Below, in pieces: positions 35,278 to 44,675 of a DNA stretch of 64,000 nt. The position numbers were made by a program, and so were the translations under genes. The notes beneath the pieces were generated by a model. It ran no database searches. It was not told where the DNA came from and worked only from the letters and a program-made list of their open reading frames with translations. Every line of letters begins with the position of its first letter. Position 1 is the stretch's first letter. This stretch comes from Nostoc sp. CHAB 5834 (GTDB lineage: Bacteria > Cyanobacteriota > Cyanobacteriia > Cyanobacteriales > Nostocaceae), in NCBI GenBank assembly GCA_020829485.1, contig JAIVFU010000025.1, positions 17,374 through 81,373 of the forward strand, in the 5' to 3' direction.

Positions 35278-35913
35278 CTAACAACGCTTAAAAGCAAACT
35301 TTATTTGGAACAATACATCCTTGATTGTTGTGTCAATTGTATTAATTCGGATTTGGGTTTCTTGATTTGCAGGTATACCTCTAGCTCTTGCAGTCAGAGT
35401 TGAATTGATACCGAAAATCGAACTGACTGGTCTACTACATGCATTTATTGTGTTTGCTATAACGTCTATATTTTTGTTCCAAGTATCTGAAAAGCCAGCC
35501 GGAAAGGTTTGATTTGGATTATTGATAGTTGCAACACTTGCACCTTGAAATGATATTTCAACCCTCAAATCAGCACTGCCTCCTGTAGGCACATCTGCAA
35601 AGCCAAGATACCTGACGCTAATCGGCTGAACGTTAAATCCAGAAGGTATATCAAGAGGGAACCGCAGATTGCAGGATGCTGATACAACTCTAGGAGATGA
35701 AGCTTTAGCTTCAAACTGAGAAAATGTTACTGAAGCAGTATCTCCATTCAAAACTAGCTGTGCTGTTCCGTTTGGGCAACCATTTCCAAAAAAAGTTCCA
35801 CCAACTTGTTGAAACTTAAATCCTGTCGCTGTTTGAGCCTGTACCTGAGATAAACCCACAACATTTAAACTCAGTAGCGTCAAACTGGAAATCAAACCAG
35901 TTAAAACTTTCAT
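35278..35913 (-). CDS. Secreted DUF4360-like protein, paralogue 3
   Basis: 211 residues. Signal peptide MKVLTGLISSLTLLSLNVVG, cleavage near VQAQT. Cysteines in GNGCPNG, SASCNLRFPL, INACSRPV and the C-terminal FKRC. Closest in sequence to paralogues 2, 4 and 5. A GTGGAGTT ribosome site precedes the ATG. It varies mainly in charge around PSGFNVQPISVRYLGFADVP. Confidence 0.8.
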   Translation of the reverse strand: MKVLTGLISSLTLLSLNVVGLSQVQAQTATGFKFQQVGGTFFGNGCPNGTAQLVLNGDTASVTFSQFEAKASSPRVVSASCNLRFPLDIPSGFNVQPISVRYLGFADVPTGGSADLRVEISFQGASVATINNPNQTFPAGFSDTWNKNIDVIANTINACSRPVSSIFGINSTLTARARGIPANQETQIRINTIDTTIKDVLFQIKFAFKRC

Positions 35914-36670
35914 ATAATAACTCCACGAAAATTATGTAATCTCCTGTGCGTATTAGCTGCAATGTCAAACTCCTAAATATACTTCTACAAAAACAAATTT
36001 TACCCAGTAGCATTTTCCAGGTTGGAGAATTCTCTAGCAGTTCTTAATTGTCTGCAACACGCTCTCATTCAGGGAGACAGAAATAGGATAAAACAATCAA
36101 CTTTTGACTCAGAAATTATCTATTAACGTATTTCACTTATCAGAAAATAATTCAGGAGTCAGGATTGAGAATTCAATTTTGAATTCTATACAACTGGGGG
36201 ATAGCGCAGCAGTAGGTAGTTTACCAGCAAATGAATAAATGGGTTTAAACCCACTCAATCTTTTTCTTTGGAAACGCACTTGCGTTCGACTTACTGTTCA
36301 ACAATAAAATGGTAGGTCTGACCCCCCACTAAATCGATTCTGACTCCTGAATTCTTACTTCTGAATTCTTCTCCAATCAAGAATTGCCCTTATAATAATC
36401 CTTGAAAAGTTCAAAATCATAGAAAAGTATATTTTACTTATCCAAAGACAGATGTTTTACAAACTATCAAAGACAGATGTTTTACAAACTATGATTTCGT
36501 TAGATTTTTCAGCTACTTTTTTTGACTTGACCTAATTATTTATCAAGACAGAGAGTGAAAGATTTCTTCAGAACGATTAGAAGAAATCTTTTGAAAATTT
36601 GGTAAACCAACTTTATAGGGAGTAGCTTTAAAAAAAGTTAAACGCAAAACTAACTATGCATTTAAAAAAT
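35914..36670. other. DUF4360 array spacer 2
   Basis: 757 bases without a gene. It repeats the layout of spacer 1, including TTCTGACTCCTGAATTC, a duplicated CAAAGACAGATGTTTTACAA segment near 36435-36490, and a relic frame at about 36545 that now has several stops. Confidence 0.65.
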
Positions 36671-37303
36671 CTAACAAGGATTAAAAGCAAACTTGACTTG
36701 GAACAATACCTCACCGATTGTTGTGTCGATTGTATCAATTCGGATTTGGCTTTCTTGGTTTCTAGGTATATTTGTACCTCTTGCTGTCAGAGTTGAATTG
36801 ATACCAAAAACCGAACTCACTGGTCTACTACATGCATTTATTGTGTTTAATACAATACCTACATCTTTGCCCCAAACATCTGAGAAGCCAGCGTTAAACC
36901 TTTGGTTTGGATCATTGAGAGTTGCAACTTCTCTACCTTGAAAGAGTATTTTCACGTTCAGGTCAGCACTGCCTCTTGTAGGCACATCTGCAAAGCCAAG
37001 ATACTTAACGTTTATCGGCTGAACGTTAAATCCAGAAGGTACATTTAGACCGATCCGCAGATTGCAGGATTTTGATACAACATTAGGACGTGAAGCTTTA
37101 GCTTCAAACTCAGAAAATGTTATTGAAAGAGTATCTCCATTTAAAACTCCCTCTATTTTTCCCTCTGGGCAACCAGTTCCCGAAAAACTTACTGGAACAT
37201 TTTGAAACTCAAATCCTTGTGTTTGAGCCTGTACCTGAGATAAACCTACAACATTTAAACTCAGTAGGGTCAAGCTGGAAATAATGCCAGTTAAAATTTT
37301 CAT
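36671..37303 (-). CDS. Secreted DUF4360-like protein, paralogue 4
   Basis: 210 residues from ATG 37303; the frame is open 13 codons further but the signal peptide MKILTGIISSLTLLSLNVVG fixes the start. Cysteines in GTGCPEG, SKSCNLRIGL, INACSRPV and FNPC. It is the only copy with GTGCP in place of GNGCP. A CGGAG ribosome site is upstream. Confidence 0.8.
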   Translation of the reverse strand: MKILTGIISSLTLLSLNVVGLSQVQAQTQGFEFQNVPVSFSGTGCPEGKIEGVLNGDTLSITFSEFEAKASRPNVVSKSCNLRIGLNVPSGFNVQPINVKYLGFADVPTRGSADLNVKILFQGREVATLNDPNQRFNAGFSDVWGKDVGIVLNTINACSRPVSSVFGINSTLTARGTNIPRNQESQIRIDTIDTTIGEVLFQVKFAFNPC

Positions 37304-37848
37304 ATTGTTAGACTCCGCGAAAAGATTTAATTTCCTGTACAAATTAGCTGCAACTTAAAATTCCCTAAAACTCTTCCTTCTACACAAAAGAATTTTAACC
37401 ACCAGCCTCTTTGGTGTTTCGGGACTTATAGCAGTTCTTAATTGTCTGTAATACGCTCTGGCTAAAGCAAACAGAAATAAGATAAAACAATCAATTTCTG
37501 GCTTTGAAATTCTTTAGATCAGCGTATTTCATTTATTTAAGTTAAGAATTGCCATTTTATTGCCAATACTATTTTTCCAAACAGAGAGCCAAAGATTTCT
37601 TCAGAGCAATTGTAAGAAATCTTTGGATAAGTTTGGTAAAGCAAGTTTAGAGGATGTTTTAAAAGGGTATTTTCCTCTCATGATAAAGCACGGTTAACCA
37701 TCTCAGTATATGGCTGAAATCGTATTTTTTTTCGTCGCACTTGAACTGAGCAAGAATGGTAAAAGTATACCTTCTGGGAGTTTTAAAACATCCTCGTTAG
37801 AGGCATCAGCTTTTGTGAAAAATTAAATGCAGATTATGCATTTAAAAC
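37304..37848. other. DUF4360 array spacer 3, interrupted by a MITE
   Basis: 545 bases. The relic frame segment (37580-37650 and 37796-37850) is split by the element at 37650-37795. Confidence 0.65.
37650..37795. mobile_element. 146-bp MITE, GAGGATGTTTTAAAA ends (family J)
   Basis: Exact 15-bp inverted repeats GAGGATGTTTTAAAA (37650-37664) and TTTTAAAACATCCTC (37781-37795). Comparison with the other array spacers shows it interrupts the conserved AAAGCAxxTTTAGAGG segment, so it inserted after the duplications. The target duplication is not clear. Confidence 0.78.
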
Positions 37849-38484
37849 CTAGCAAGGATTAAAAGCAAACTTGATTTTGAATAATACAGGCCCGATTGTT
37901 GTGTCAATTGTATCAATTCGGATTTGGGTTTCTTGATTTGCAGCTACAGTTGTAGCTCTTGCCGTCAGATTTGTATTGATACCAAAAATCGAACTCACTG
38001 GCCTCCTACATGCATTTATTGTACCTAGTGTAATACCTACATTTTTGTCCCAGACATCTGAGAAGCCAGCGTTAAACGTTGCGTTTGGATTATTGTTAGT
38101 TGGAACTATTTGACCTTGAAATAGTATTCTAACGTTCAGGTTAGCACTGCCTCCTGTAGGCACATCCGCAAAGCCAAGATACTGGACGTTAATCGGCTGA
38201 ACATTCAATCCAGAAGGTACATTAAGACCGATCCGTAGATTGCAGGCTACTGATACAACCCTAGGAGGCAAAGCTTTAGCTTCAAACTTAGAAAATGTTA
38301 CTGAAAGAGTATCTCCATTCAAAATTCCCTCTGCTGTTCCCTTTGGGCAACCATTTCCGAAAAGAGTTACTGGAACTTTTTGAAAAGTAAATCCTTGTGG
38401 TGTTTGAGCCTGTACCTGAGATAAACCGATAACATTTAAACTCAGTAGGGTCAAGCTGGAAATAATGCCAGTTAAAATTTTCAT
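37849..38484 (-). CDS. Secreted DUF4360-like protein, paralogue 5
   Basis: 211 residues. Signal peptide MKILTGIISSLTLLSLNVIG, cleavage near VQAQT. Cysteines in GNGCPKG, SVACNLRIGL, INACRRPV and FNPC. As the first gene of the five in the direction of transcription it may carry the ancestral promoter, but each copy has its own long upstream spacer, so separate promoters are likely. CGGAG ribosome site present. Confidence 0.8.
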   Translation of the reverse strand: MKILTGIISSLTLLSLNVIGLSQVQAQTPQGFTFQKVPVTLFGNGCPKGTAEGILNGDTLSVTFSKFEAKALPPRVVSVACNLRIGLNVPSGLNVQPINVQYLGFADVPTGGSANLNVRILFQGQIVPTNNNPNATFNAGFSDVWDKNVGITLGTINACRRPVSSIFGINTNLTARATTVAANQETQIRIDTIDTTIGPVLFKIKFAFNPC

Positions 38485-39268
38485 AGTTTTGGACTCCGAA
38501 AAAATGTGTAATTTCCTGTGGACATTAGCTGCAACTTAAAATTCCTAAGATACTTAATCACAAAGGAATTTTACCAAGCAGCCTGTTTGGGGTTTGGGGA
38601 CTTTTAGCAGTTATTAAATGTGTGTAATACGCTCTGTTAAGGTATACAGAAGCATGATAAAACAATCAATTTCTAGCTCGGAAATTAATTATTTATCAGC
38701 GTATTTCACTTATCAGACAAGAATTCAGGAGTTAAAATTGGCAATCTAGAATTTAATTCTGTAAAACTGGCCTAGCTACCCTACGAGCGAATGAATAAAT
38801 GGTTTAAGGCGGCGACTAAATTGCTCGCGTAGCGTCTCCAAAGGAGAAGATTTAATGGTCAACTACAAATAGGCGGGTCTTAATCCCCCACTAATTGATT
38901 TTGACTCCTGAATTCTGACTTCTGAATTTTTACATTGAGAATTGCTTTTGTAACAAACCTCAAAAAGATAGTAAGTCATCTGAGAAATATTTTATATCTA
39001 TCTAAAGGAATAGATCAAGCAAATTTTAACAAATTATTACGGGAAAGTACGTAGATATGTAGCGGCGAGACAGCGCTGTTGGTAGGGTTTCTCTCGGCAC
39101 GGCAGCTACTTGCTCTACTTGGGGAGGCCCCAAGCAAGTACATTGCAGCAACTGCTGTGAAGTCGCGTCAGGCGACTGTGCGGTAGCGAGTCAGACGCTC
39201 CGGACGCTCGTTCCTCGCTACCGCAACATTTACGAGCATCAGTGCTTGTCTTGAGACATCCCTTTTAC
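38485..39268. other. Intergenic region upstream of DUF4360 array
   Basis: 784 bases. It repeats part of the array spacers (TTCTGACTCCTGAATTC around 38900), then at 39060-39240 has GCGTCAGGCGACT and CGGTAGCGAG...CTCGCTACCG palindromes. No gene. Confidence 0.55.
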
Positions 39269-39853
39269 CTAAGATGCTCTCAACGGTGGTAAAATTTCCA
39301 AAATCGTAATGCTCAAATCAGGAAACTCTAAAGGTGAAATAGTCGCATTTTCTGCTAAAATTACTTCACTTTGATAGCCATCCTGAGTTGGTTCTCGAAA
39401 AACGTGCAATTGACGACGAACCACATCTAACACCCAATAATCTGTAATTCCCGCTTGCGAGTAGGCTTTAGCTTTGATTTCGCAGTCTAGTTTCAGGCTG
39501 CTATCTGCTACTTCAATAATCAGATAAACTTCTTTGGCAGTAGGATGGTGGTCTGCGTAGTCCAACGGATGCACTTTAACTACAGTAATATCCGGTTCTG
39601 GTTGTGACCATTCATTCAACTTTACTGGGTCTTGAACACATATCAAAGCCCGATTCCTTAAACTATTTTGCAGTAATCTATCTGTTCTCCCCACTGCTGA
39701 TCTATGGGCTGTCCCTTTCGCAATCATCCAAATTATCTTTCCTTCTAGCAGTTCTACTCGTTCATCTGCACCAAAAATCCCAGCCTCAGCCATCCGGTGG
39801 TATTCTTTAACTGTCCACAGGCGAAGTTGTAACGTCGTTTCTGTGTTTTGCAT
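39269..39853 (-). CDS. Uma2-family (DUF820) putative endonuclease
   Basis: 194 residues from ATG 39853; a TTG nine codons upstream is possible. Family segments: LRLWTVKEYHRMAEAGIFG, ERVELLEGKIIWM, QPEPDITVVK (P-D), EVYLIIEVADSS (E-x-V), CEIKAKAYSQAGITDYWVL and a C-terminal ISPLEFPDLSITILEIL. This belongs to the subtype with a D/E-rich GADERVELLEG opening, different from the other two Uma2 genes in the window. Function unproven. Flanked upstream by nested MITEs. Confidence 0.88.
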   Translation of the reverse strand: MQNTETTLQLRLWTVKEYHRMAEAGIFGADERVELLEGKIIWMIAKGTAHRSAVGRTDRLLQNSLRNRALICVQDPVKLNEWSQPEPDITVVKVHPLDYADHHPTAKEVYLIIEVADSSLKLDCEIKAKAYSQAGITDYWVLDVVRRQLHVFREPTQDGYQSEVILAENATISPLEFPDLSITILEILPPLRAS

Positions 39854-40052
39854 GGCTTGTTTAGCAACCGTGAGGAGCAATTAATATCCTAGCAGTTTTA
39901 ACTTGACACACCAAAAATACTATGATATGCAAGGAGACACACATATCATGCGTGTCAACTTAACGTGAAACCCTTGTCGAGACGTGATATTCAGTTCTCT
40001 AGCTTTCCATCACTCACCGCGTCACCCCACCCTAACCCTCCCCTTAGAAAGG

Positions 40053-40217
40053 CTACGGTGTACACACAAGTCTTGAAATCCCACCTAAAACTTGCTTTCG
40101 TTGCCCTAGCCCTAAAATTAGGGGGAGAAATGGAGTTTCAAGTCGCCCAAATTTTGGGTATTTATGGGGCTAAAAGAGTTGAAACCTTTGCGGCCTATAC
40201 TTGTGTGTACACGGTAG
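40053..40217. mobile_element. 165-bp MITE with 11-bp target duplication (family E)
   Basis: Ends CTACGGTGTACACACAAGT (40053-40071) and ACTTGTGTGTACACGGTAG (40199-40217) are inverted repeats with one mismatch. CCTTAGAAAGG flanks both sides exactly (40042-40052 and 40218-40228), an 11-bp duplication of the outer element's sequence. Single ends of this family occur near 25465, 27225 and 28468. Confidence 0.92.
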
Positions 40218-40280
40218 CCTTAGAAAGGGGAGGGAACAAATTTCCTGTTTCTCCCCAATAAATCGGGGGGATTAAGGGGG

Positions 40281-40426
40281 GTGGTTTCATACGAAAAAAG
40301 AAAAATACATAAGTCTTGATTTCTCGTTTTGTGGCATGGCTTTTTCCCTCACTTCCATTGCTCTCCCCCACGGGGGGAGAGGCTTTGAAACCCAGTTTTA
40401 GTTTTTCTCTGCTTGTATGAAACCAC
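40281..40426. mobile_element. 146-bp MITE, GTGGTTTCATAC ends (family F)
   Basis: GTGGTTTCATAC (40281-40292) and GTATGAAACCAC (40415-40426) are exact inverted repeats. It interrupts the GGATTAAGGGGGGTAAAA part of the outer element, whose junction is partly duplicated with some extra bases (CCTGCTTTCTAAGGGGGG). Confidence 0.8.
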
Positions 40427-40540
40427 CCTGCTTTCTAAGGGGGGTAAAACGCCTGTGGGACATGCATTTTAGCTTAAGTTGACACCAATGCACATATATA
40501 TGCCCCTACTTCACGCAATTGAAAACTGCCATAAATTAAT

Positions 40541-41275
40541 CTAATCTTCTAAAATCTGGATTTCATCAAGTTGATTAATCACCACATCCGCACCTCGGAC
40601 GTTATCCGACTTACCCACCCAAGTGATACCAATACAACCTGCGGCTTTAGCATCACGCGCCATTTGCATATCACCAATGGAATCACCCACCATCAATGTA
40701 GCGCCTGGTTCAACTCCCAAAGCTTGGCAAGCTTGCAAAAATAGCACTGGATCTGGTTTACTTGGCCCCTCATCAACTCCCATTTCCAACTCGATATAAT
40801 CACTTAATTGGTGATTCTTTACAAAGTTATGTACTTCATCAGTTGTTGCAGCTGAGAGAATACCGAGTTTCAAACCCCCTTTCTGTAGGTATTTCAACAA
40901 GTCTAAGCTACCCACAAACAAGGGTGAAGGAGTTTTTTCAATGTATTTTTCCGCTTCATCCAAAGCTTGACGGGCTATTTTTAAGGATTCAAGCCATCCT
41001 CTTCCTGTTTCGGCAATATATGCCGCAGCTGCAACTTCTGTTTCACGGCGACTCGCTACCGATATCAAACCCGCCGGATCTAGAATACTCCCATTGATGC
41101 CAAATGCCATTAATAGGGGTTCCCCAATACCGGGAACTTGAGCGTCTATCAACCTGGCTGCTCTTTGTGCGAGCGATCGCAAATACGTTTCTGAATCTTC
41201 TAGAGTACCGTTTTTGTCAAATAAAATTGCCTGGATGTTATCAAAAGTGATGTTTCTACATTTAATAGTTGCCAC
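40541..41275 (-). CDS. HAD-superfamily hydrolase (phosphoglycolate phosphatase-like)
   Basis: 244 residues with the four HAD motifs: I ILFDKNGTLEDS, II GILSAATTDE, III SKPDP (Lys) and IV MVGDSIGDMQMA. A helical cap lies between motifs I and II. In motif I the second Asp of the usual DxDxT is Asn (DKNGT), an oddity that may reduce or change phosphatase chemistry; this variant seems normal for the cyanobacterial subfamily. Substrate unknown, probably a small phosphate ester. It is downstream of rps1 on the same strand but beyond a terminator, so likely has its own promoter. Confidence 0.82.
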   Translation of the reverse strand: MATIKCRNITFDNIQAILFDKNGTLEDSETYLRSLAQRAARLIDAQVPGIGEPLLMAFGINGSILDPAGLISVASRRETEVAAAAYIAETGRGWLESLKIARQALDEAEKYIEKTPSPLFVGSLDLLKYLQKGGLKLGILSAATTDEVHNFVKNHQLSDYIELEMGVDEGPSKPDPVLFLQACQALGVEPGATLMVGDSIGDMQMARDAKAAGCIGITWVGKSDNVRGADVVINQLDEIQILED

Positions 41276-41359
41276 AATATTTCATTCCATTTATTTAGTT
41301 AAAAGTGAAGAGTTATGAGTTTTTATACTTAACTCCTAACCGTTACCAATTTCCACATA

Positions 41360-41383
41360 AAAAAAGAGGGAAAACCCTCTTTA
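41360..41383 (-). terminator. rps1 terminator
   Basis: AAAGAGGG, AAAA loop, CCCTCTTT. On the - strand the stem is followed by TTTTTTTATG. It lies 50 bases past the rps1 stop. Confidence 0.85.
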
Positions 41384-41432
41384 TACAATGATTTAATACT
41401 CTTACTTAAAAAGAAGTAAAACTATAAATGTA

Positions 41433-41705
41433 TTATTCTTCAATAGCTGCTGGAATTTCTTCTTCAGTTTCCGTGGCTGCTGGAATTTCTTCTTCAGTTT
41501 CCGCAACTACTGGAATTACTTCGTTAAGTTCTGCTGCTGGTGGAATATCTTCGTCAAGTTCTGCTGCTGGTGGAATATCTTCGTCAAGTTCTGCTGCTGG
41601 TGGAATATCTTCGTCAAGTTCTGCTGCTGGTGGAATATCTTCGTGAAGTTCTGCTGCTGGTGGAATATCTTCATCAAGTTCCGTTGCTGGTGGAATATCT
41701 TCTTC
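41433..41705 (-). repeat. 30-bp tandem repeats in rps1 3' end
   Basis: Unit reads on the + strand as TTCTGCTGCTGGTGGAATAT plus CTTCGTCAAG. About six near-identical copies and three diverged ones. Unit length is a multiple of three, so copy-number change keeps the rps1 frame. Confidence 0.92.
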
Positions 41706-42641
41706 TGCTACAACTTCCGCACCAGCAGGAGCAGCACCTTGTTGCTTGGCTAACAGTTGTTCACGATACTTAGCAGCCATTTCTTCTGCTTTATCGTAGA
41801 CCAAATCTCGGTTTTTAATCATGTCGCCGGGTTCGGGTTCTAGCTGCTTCGTAGATAGGGAAATCCGACCCCTTTCTGCATCCAAGTCAATGATCATAAC
41901 TTTTACTTCATCATTGACATTGAACACGCTATGAGGTGTATCAATATGTTCGTGGGAAATCTCAGAAATGTGCAGTAGACCACTTACGCCGCCAATATCG
42001 ATGAAAGCACCGTAGGGCTTGATCCCACGAACTGTACCAATTACTACTTCGCCGACTTCTAGGCGGTTCATCTTACGTTCAACCAGCGCCCGACGGTGAG
42101 ATAGAACTAAGCGGTTACGTTCTTCGTCCACCTCTAGGAATTTCAATGGCAAATCTTCGCCTACCAATTCTTCTTTAGGTTTGCGGGTACTGATATGGGA
42201 ACCGGGGATAAAGCCACGTAATCCCTCAATCCGTACCAATGCCCCACCGCGATTGGTGGCAAATACGCCAGAACGGACAGTAGCATCTTCTGCTTGTAGC
42301 TGTCGCACGCGCTCCCAAGCCCGCATGTATTCAATACGGCGAATGGAAAGGGTTAATTGACCATCTTCGTTTTCATCGGTGAGGATGAAAAATTCCCGTG
42401 TTTCATTAGACTGTAAGACTTCTTCCGGGCTATCTACCCGGTTAATAGACATTTCTTGTATAGGAATATATGCTGCGGTTTTAGCACCAATGTCAATCAG
42501 AGCGCCGCGCGGCTCTATACTGAAAACTGTTCCTGGGACAACATCACCAGGGCTAAAATGATAATCGTATTTGTCAAGTAGAGCAGCGAAATCTTCGTGA
42601 GTGAATCCAATTTCTGTAGCGGTTAAATTCTGATTGACCAT
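41433..42641 (-). CDS. rps1: Ribosomal protein S1 with expanded acidic tail
   Basis: 402 residues. Three S1 (OB-fold) domains as in cyanobacterial and plastid S1: about 30-100 (GDVVPGTVFSIEPRGALIDI), 115-180 and 195-265 (GEVVIGTVRGIKPYGAFIDI, SGLLHISEISHEHID). S1 binds mRNA leaders on the 30S subunit. The C-terminal 95 residues are nine copies of a 10-residue acidic unit (EDIPPAAELD), encoded by 30-bp DNA repeats at 41433-41705; this tail is unusual in length. A related ribosome site AGGAA lies upstream of the ATG. It follows psbB and psbT on the same strand. Confidence 0.93.
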   Translation of the reverse strand: MVNQNLTATEIGFTHEDFAALLDKYDYHFSPGDVVPGTVFSIEPRGALIDIGAKTAAYIPIQEMSINRVDSPEEVLQSNETREFFILTDENEDGQLTLSIRRIEYMRAWERVRQLQAEDATVRSGVFATNRGGALVRIEGLRGFIPGSHISTRKPKEELVGEDLPLKFLEVDEERNRLVLSHRRALVERKMNRLEVGEVVIGTVRGIKPYGAFIDIGGVSGLLHISEISHEHIDTPHSVFNVNDEVKVMIIDLDAERGRISLSTKQLEPEPGDMIKNRDLVYDKAEEMAAKYREQLLAKQQGAAPAGAEVVAEEDIPPATELDEDIPPAAELHEDIPPAAELDEDIPPAAELDEDIPPAAELDEDIPPAAELNEVIPVVAETEEEIPAATETEEEIPAAIEE

Positions 42642-42939
42642 GCTGATTTGTTCCTGGTTCTAGTCTCCGTAAAGGTTGTGCGACAAGGGCGATGTGTTAT
42701 GCAAACACTTTTATGGCAGCTTACATTAACATCCATTTTCATCCTAGCGCAGAAAAGCTAGTATTAACACATATCTACTCCCAAGATTGGAAATTATATC
42801 ACAATCTTAAAATGATTTAGTCATTGGTCATTAGTCATTAGCAAAGGACAAAGGACAAATACAATAATATCCGTTGCCACTAATAATTGTAGCAACGGAT
42901 ACTAACATTAAATCCGCTTAAATGTCTGGTATATAGGAT

Positions 42940-43047
42940 CTACTTATCTTTTGGTTTCTCAAAGCGAGGGGGTTCGCGAAATGCGATCGCAAAGAAGAGA
43001 GTACCTATACACAGAGTAAAAATCAAGATGTACGCAACGCTTTCCAT
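42940..43047 (-). CDS. psbT: Photosystem II protein T
   Basis: 35 residues, short of the usual gene-finder cutoff. The translation MESVAYILIFTLCIGTLFFA then IAFREPPRFEKPKDK is the single-helix PsbT of the photosystem II core, which sits at the dimer interface near D1 and CP47. A HIP1 octamer is inside the gene. It lies about 100 bases downstream of psbB, its usual place. Confidence 0.96.
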   Translation of the reverse strand: MESVAYILIFTLCIGTLFFAIAFREPPRFEKPKDK

Positions 43048-43145
43048 ATTACGATTTCCTGCCTATCGAGCCAGTAATGAAAGTTTTTAGTGCTGAGTCG
43101 CTTGAGTGCTGAGTTAGAGCCTTAACTCATAACTCAGCACTGAAA

Positions 43146-44675
43146 TTAGAGAGCTTCCTTCCGGCGGGTTGACTTGTCACCCACTTTCTGGAATAGACCC
43201 CACTCAACTTGCTCTTCTAGATCGGCATCAACACCAGCAAATACGTCTCGGTAGATTGTCCGAGCGCCATGCCAGAGATGACCAAAGAAGAACAAGAGAG
43301 CAAATACTGCATGTCCAAAGGTAAACCAACCTCTAGGACTGGTGCGGAATACACCATCAGAGTTCAAGGTTTCCCGGTCAAATTCAAAGATTTCACCGCC
43401 TTGAGCTTTGCGCGCATACTTCTTCACATCAGCTGGTTCTGTGAAGGTTTGACCATTCAGATTGCCACCATAGAAGCTGACACTGACACCAGATTGCTCG
43501 AAGCTATACTTAGATTCTGCCCGACGGAAGGGAATGTCAGCGCGGACAATTCCATCTGCATCGGTCAAAATCACTGGGAAGGTTTCAAAGAAGTTGGGGA
43601 GACGACGCACGGTCAATTCCCGTCCTTCAGAATCTTTGAATACAGCGTGACCTTGCCAAGACTGAGCAATGCCATCACCCTTAACCATCGGCCCTGTACG
43701 GAATAGACCGCCTTTAGCGGGGCTATTACCGACGTAATCATAGAAAGCCAGCTTTTCGGGAATTTGCGACCAAGCTTGCTCAAGGGTTGCACCTTGGGCA
43801 ACGCTAGTTTGGACGCGCTGCTGAATTTCTTGACGGAAGTAGCCTTGATCCCATTGATAGCGGGTTGGGCCAAACAATTCGATGGGAGTGGCGGCGTTAC
43901 CGTACCACATAGTACCAGCAACAACGAAAGCAGCAAAGAAAACTGCTGCAATACTGCTAGAAAGTACTGTTTCAATGTTCCCCATCCGTAAGGCTTTGTA
44001 GAGCCGTTCGGGGGGTCTGACTGTGAGGTGGAATAAGCCTGCAATAATACCAACAACGCCAGCAGCAATGTGGTGAGCCACAATGCCACCAGGGTTATAT
44101 GGGTTAAAACCATCTGGGCCCCATTCTGGTGCGACTGCAAGCGCTGCTCCAGTTATACCGTAGGGGTCAGTAACCCACATACCTGGGCCAAATAGTCCGG
44201 TGAGGTGAAAAGCACCAAATCCAAAACAAAGTAGACCAGATAAGAAGAGGTGAATGCCAAACATTTTTGGCAAGTCTAGGGCAGGTTCACCAGTGCGGGG
44301 ATCTCTAAAGAGTTCCAAATCCCAATAAACCCAGTGCCAAACGGCGGCTAGGAACAAAAGACCGGAAAGAACGATGTGAGCTGCTGCAACGCCTTCAAAT
44401 GACCAGAAGCCAGGATCAGTTGCTGGGCCACCAGTAACGTTCCAACCACCCCAAGATTGGGTAACGCCCAAACGTGACATAAAGGGCAGGACGAACATCC
44501 CTTGACGCCACATGGGATTGAGAACCGGATCGCTAGGGTCAAAAACAGCCAGTTCGTAGAGTGCCATCGAACCAGCCCAGCCTGCTACTAAGGCTGTGTG
44601 CATCAGGTGTACAGAAATCAGCCGCCCTGGATCATTCAGAACGACTGTATGTACTCGGTACCAGGGTAGTCCCAT
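43146..44675 (-). CDS. psbB: Photosystem II chlorophyll-binding protein CP47
   Basis: 509 residues, the normal length. The N-terminus [20 protein letters not shown], six membrane helices with histidine chlorophyll ligands ([81 protein letters not shown]) and the large lumenal loop between helices V and VI are all present. CP47 is an inner antenna of the photosystem II core. A strong GAGGAGGAG ribosome site precedes the ATG. The order psbB-psbT-rps1 on one strand suggests at least psbB-psbT are co-transcribed. Confidence 0.98.
   Translation of the reverse strand: MGLPWYRVHTVVLNDPGRLISVHLMHTALVAGWAGSMALYELAVFDPSDPVLNPMWRQGMFVLPFMSRLGVTQSWGGWNVTGGPATDPGFWSFEGVAAAHIVLSGLLFLAAVWHWVYWDLELFRDPRTGEPALDLPKMFGIHLFLSGLLCFGFGAFHLTGLFGPGMWVTDPYGITGAALAVAPEWGPDGFNPYNPGGIVAHHIAAGVVGIIAGLFHLTVRPPERLYKALRMGNIETVLSSSIAAVFFAAFVVAGTMWYGNAATPIELFGPTRYQWDQGYFRQEIQQRVQTSVAQGATLEQAWSQIPEKLAFYDYVGNSPAKGGLFRTGPMVKGDGIAQSWQGHAVFKDSEGRELTVRRLPNFFETFPVILTDADGIVRADIPFRRAESKYSFEQSGVSVSFYGGNLNGQTFTEPADVKKYARKAQGGEIFEFDRETLNSDGVFRTSPRGWFTFGHAVFALLFFFGHLWHGARTIYRDVFAGVDADLEEQVEWGLFQKVGDKSTRRKEAL

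Larger units (their letters stand above)
39953..40486. mobile_element. Composite of nested MITEs, outer element family D
   Basis: The outer ends GTGTCAACTTAA (39953) and TTAAGTTGACAC (to about 40485) match those of the intact copy at 59163-59357. It shares with it the segments ACGTGATATTCAGTTCTCT, CGCGTCACCCCACCCTAA, GAACAAATTTCCTGTTT and GTGGGACATGCATTTTAG, here in the opposite orientation. The outer element is broken by a 165-bp insertion (40053-40217) and a 146-bp insertion (40281-40426). Confidence 0.85.

Noticed and set aside
40000..40260. 98-codon frame 39965-40261
   Set aside because: It crosses the nested MITE junctions and is therefore a chance frame.
41428..41773. Two + strand Ser/Gly- or Leu/Val-rich frames opposite rps1
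   Set aside because: They are shadows of the 30-bp repeats in the S1 tail.
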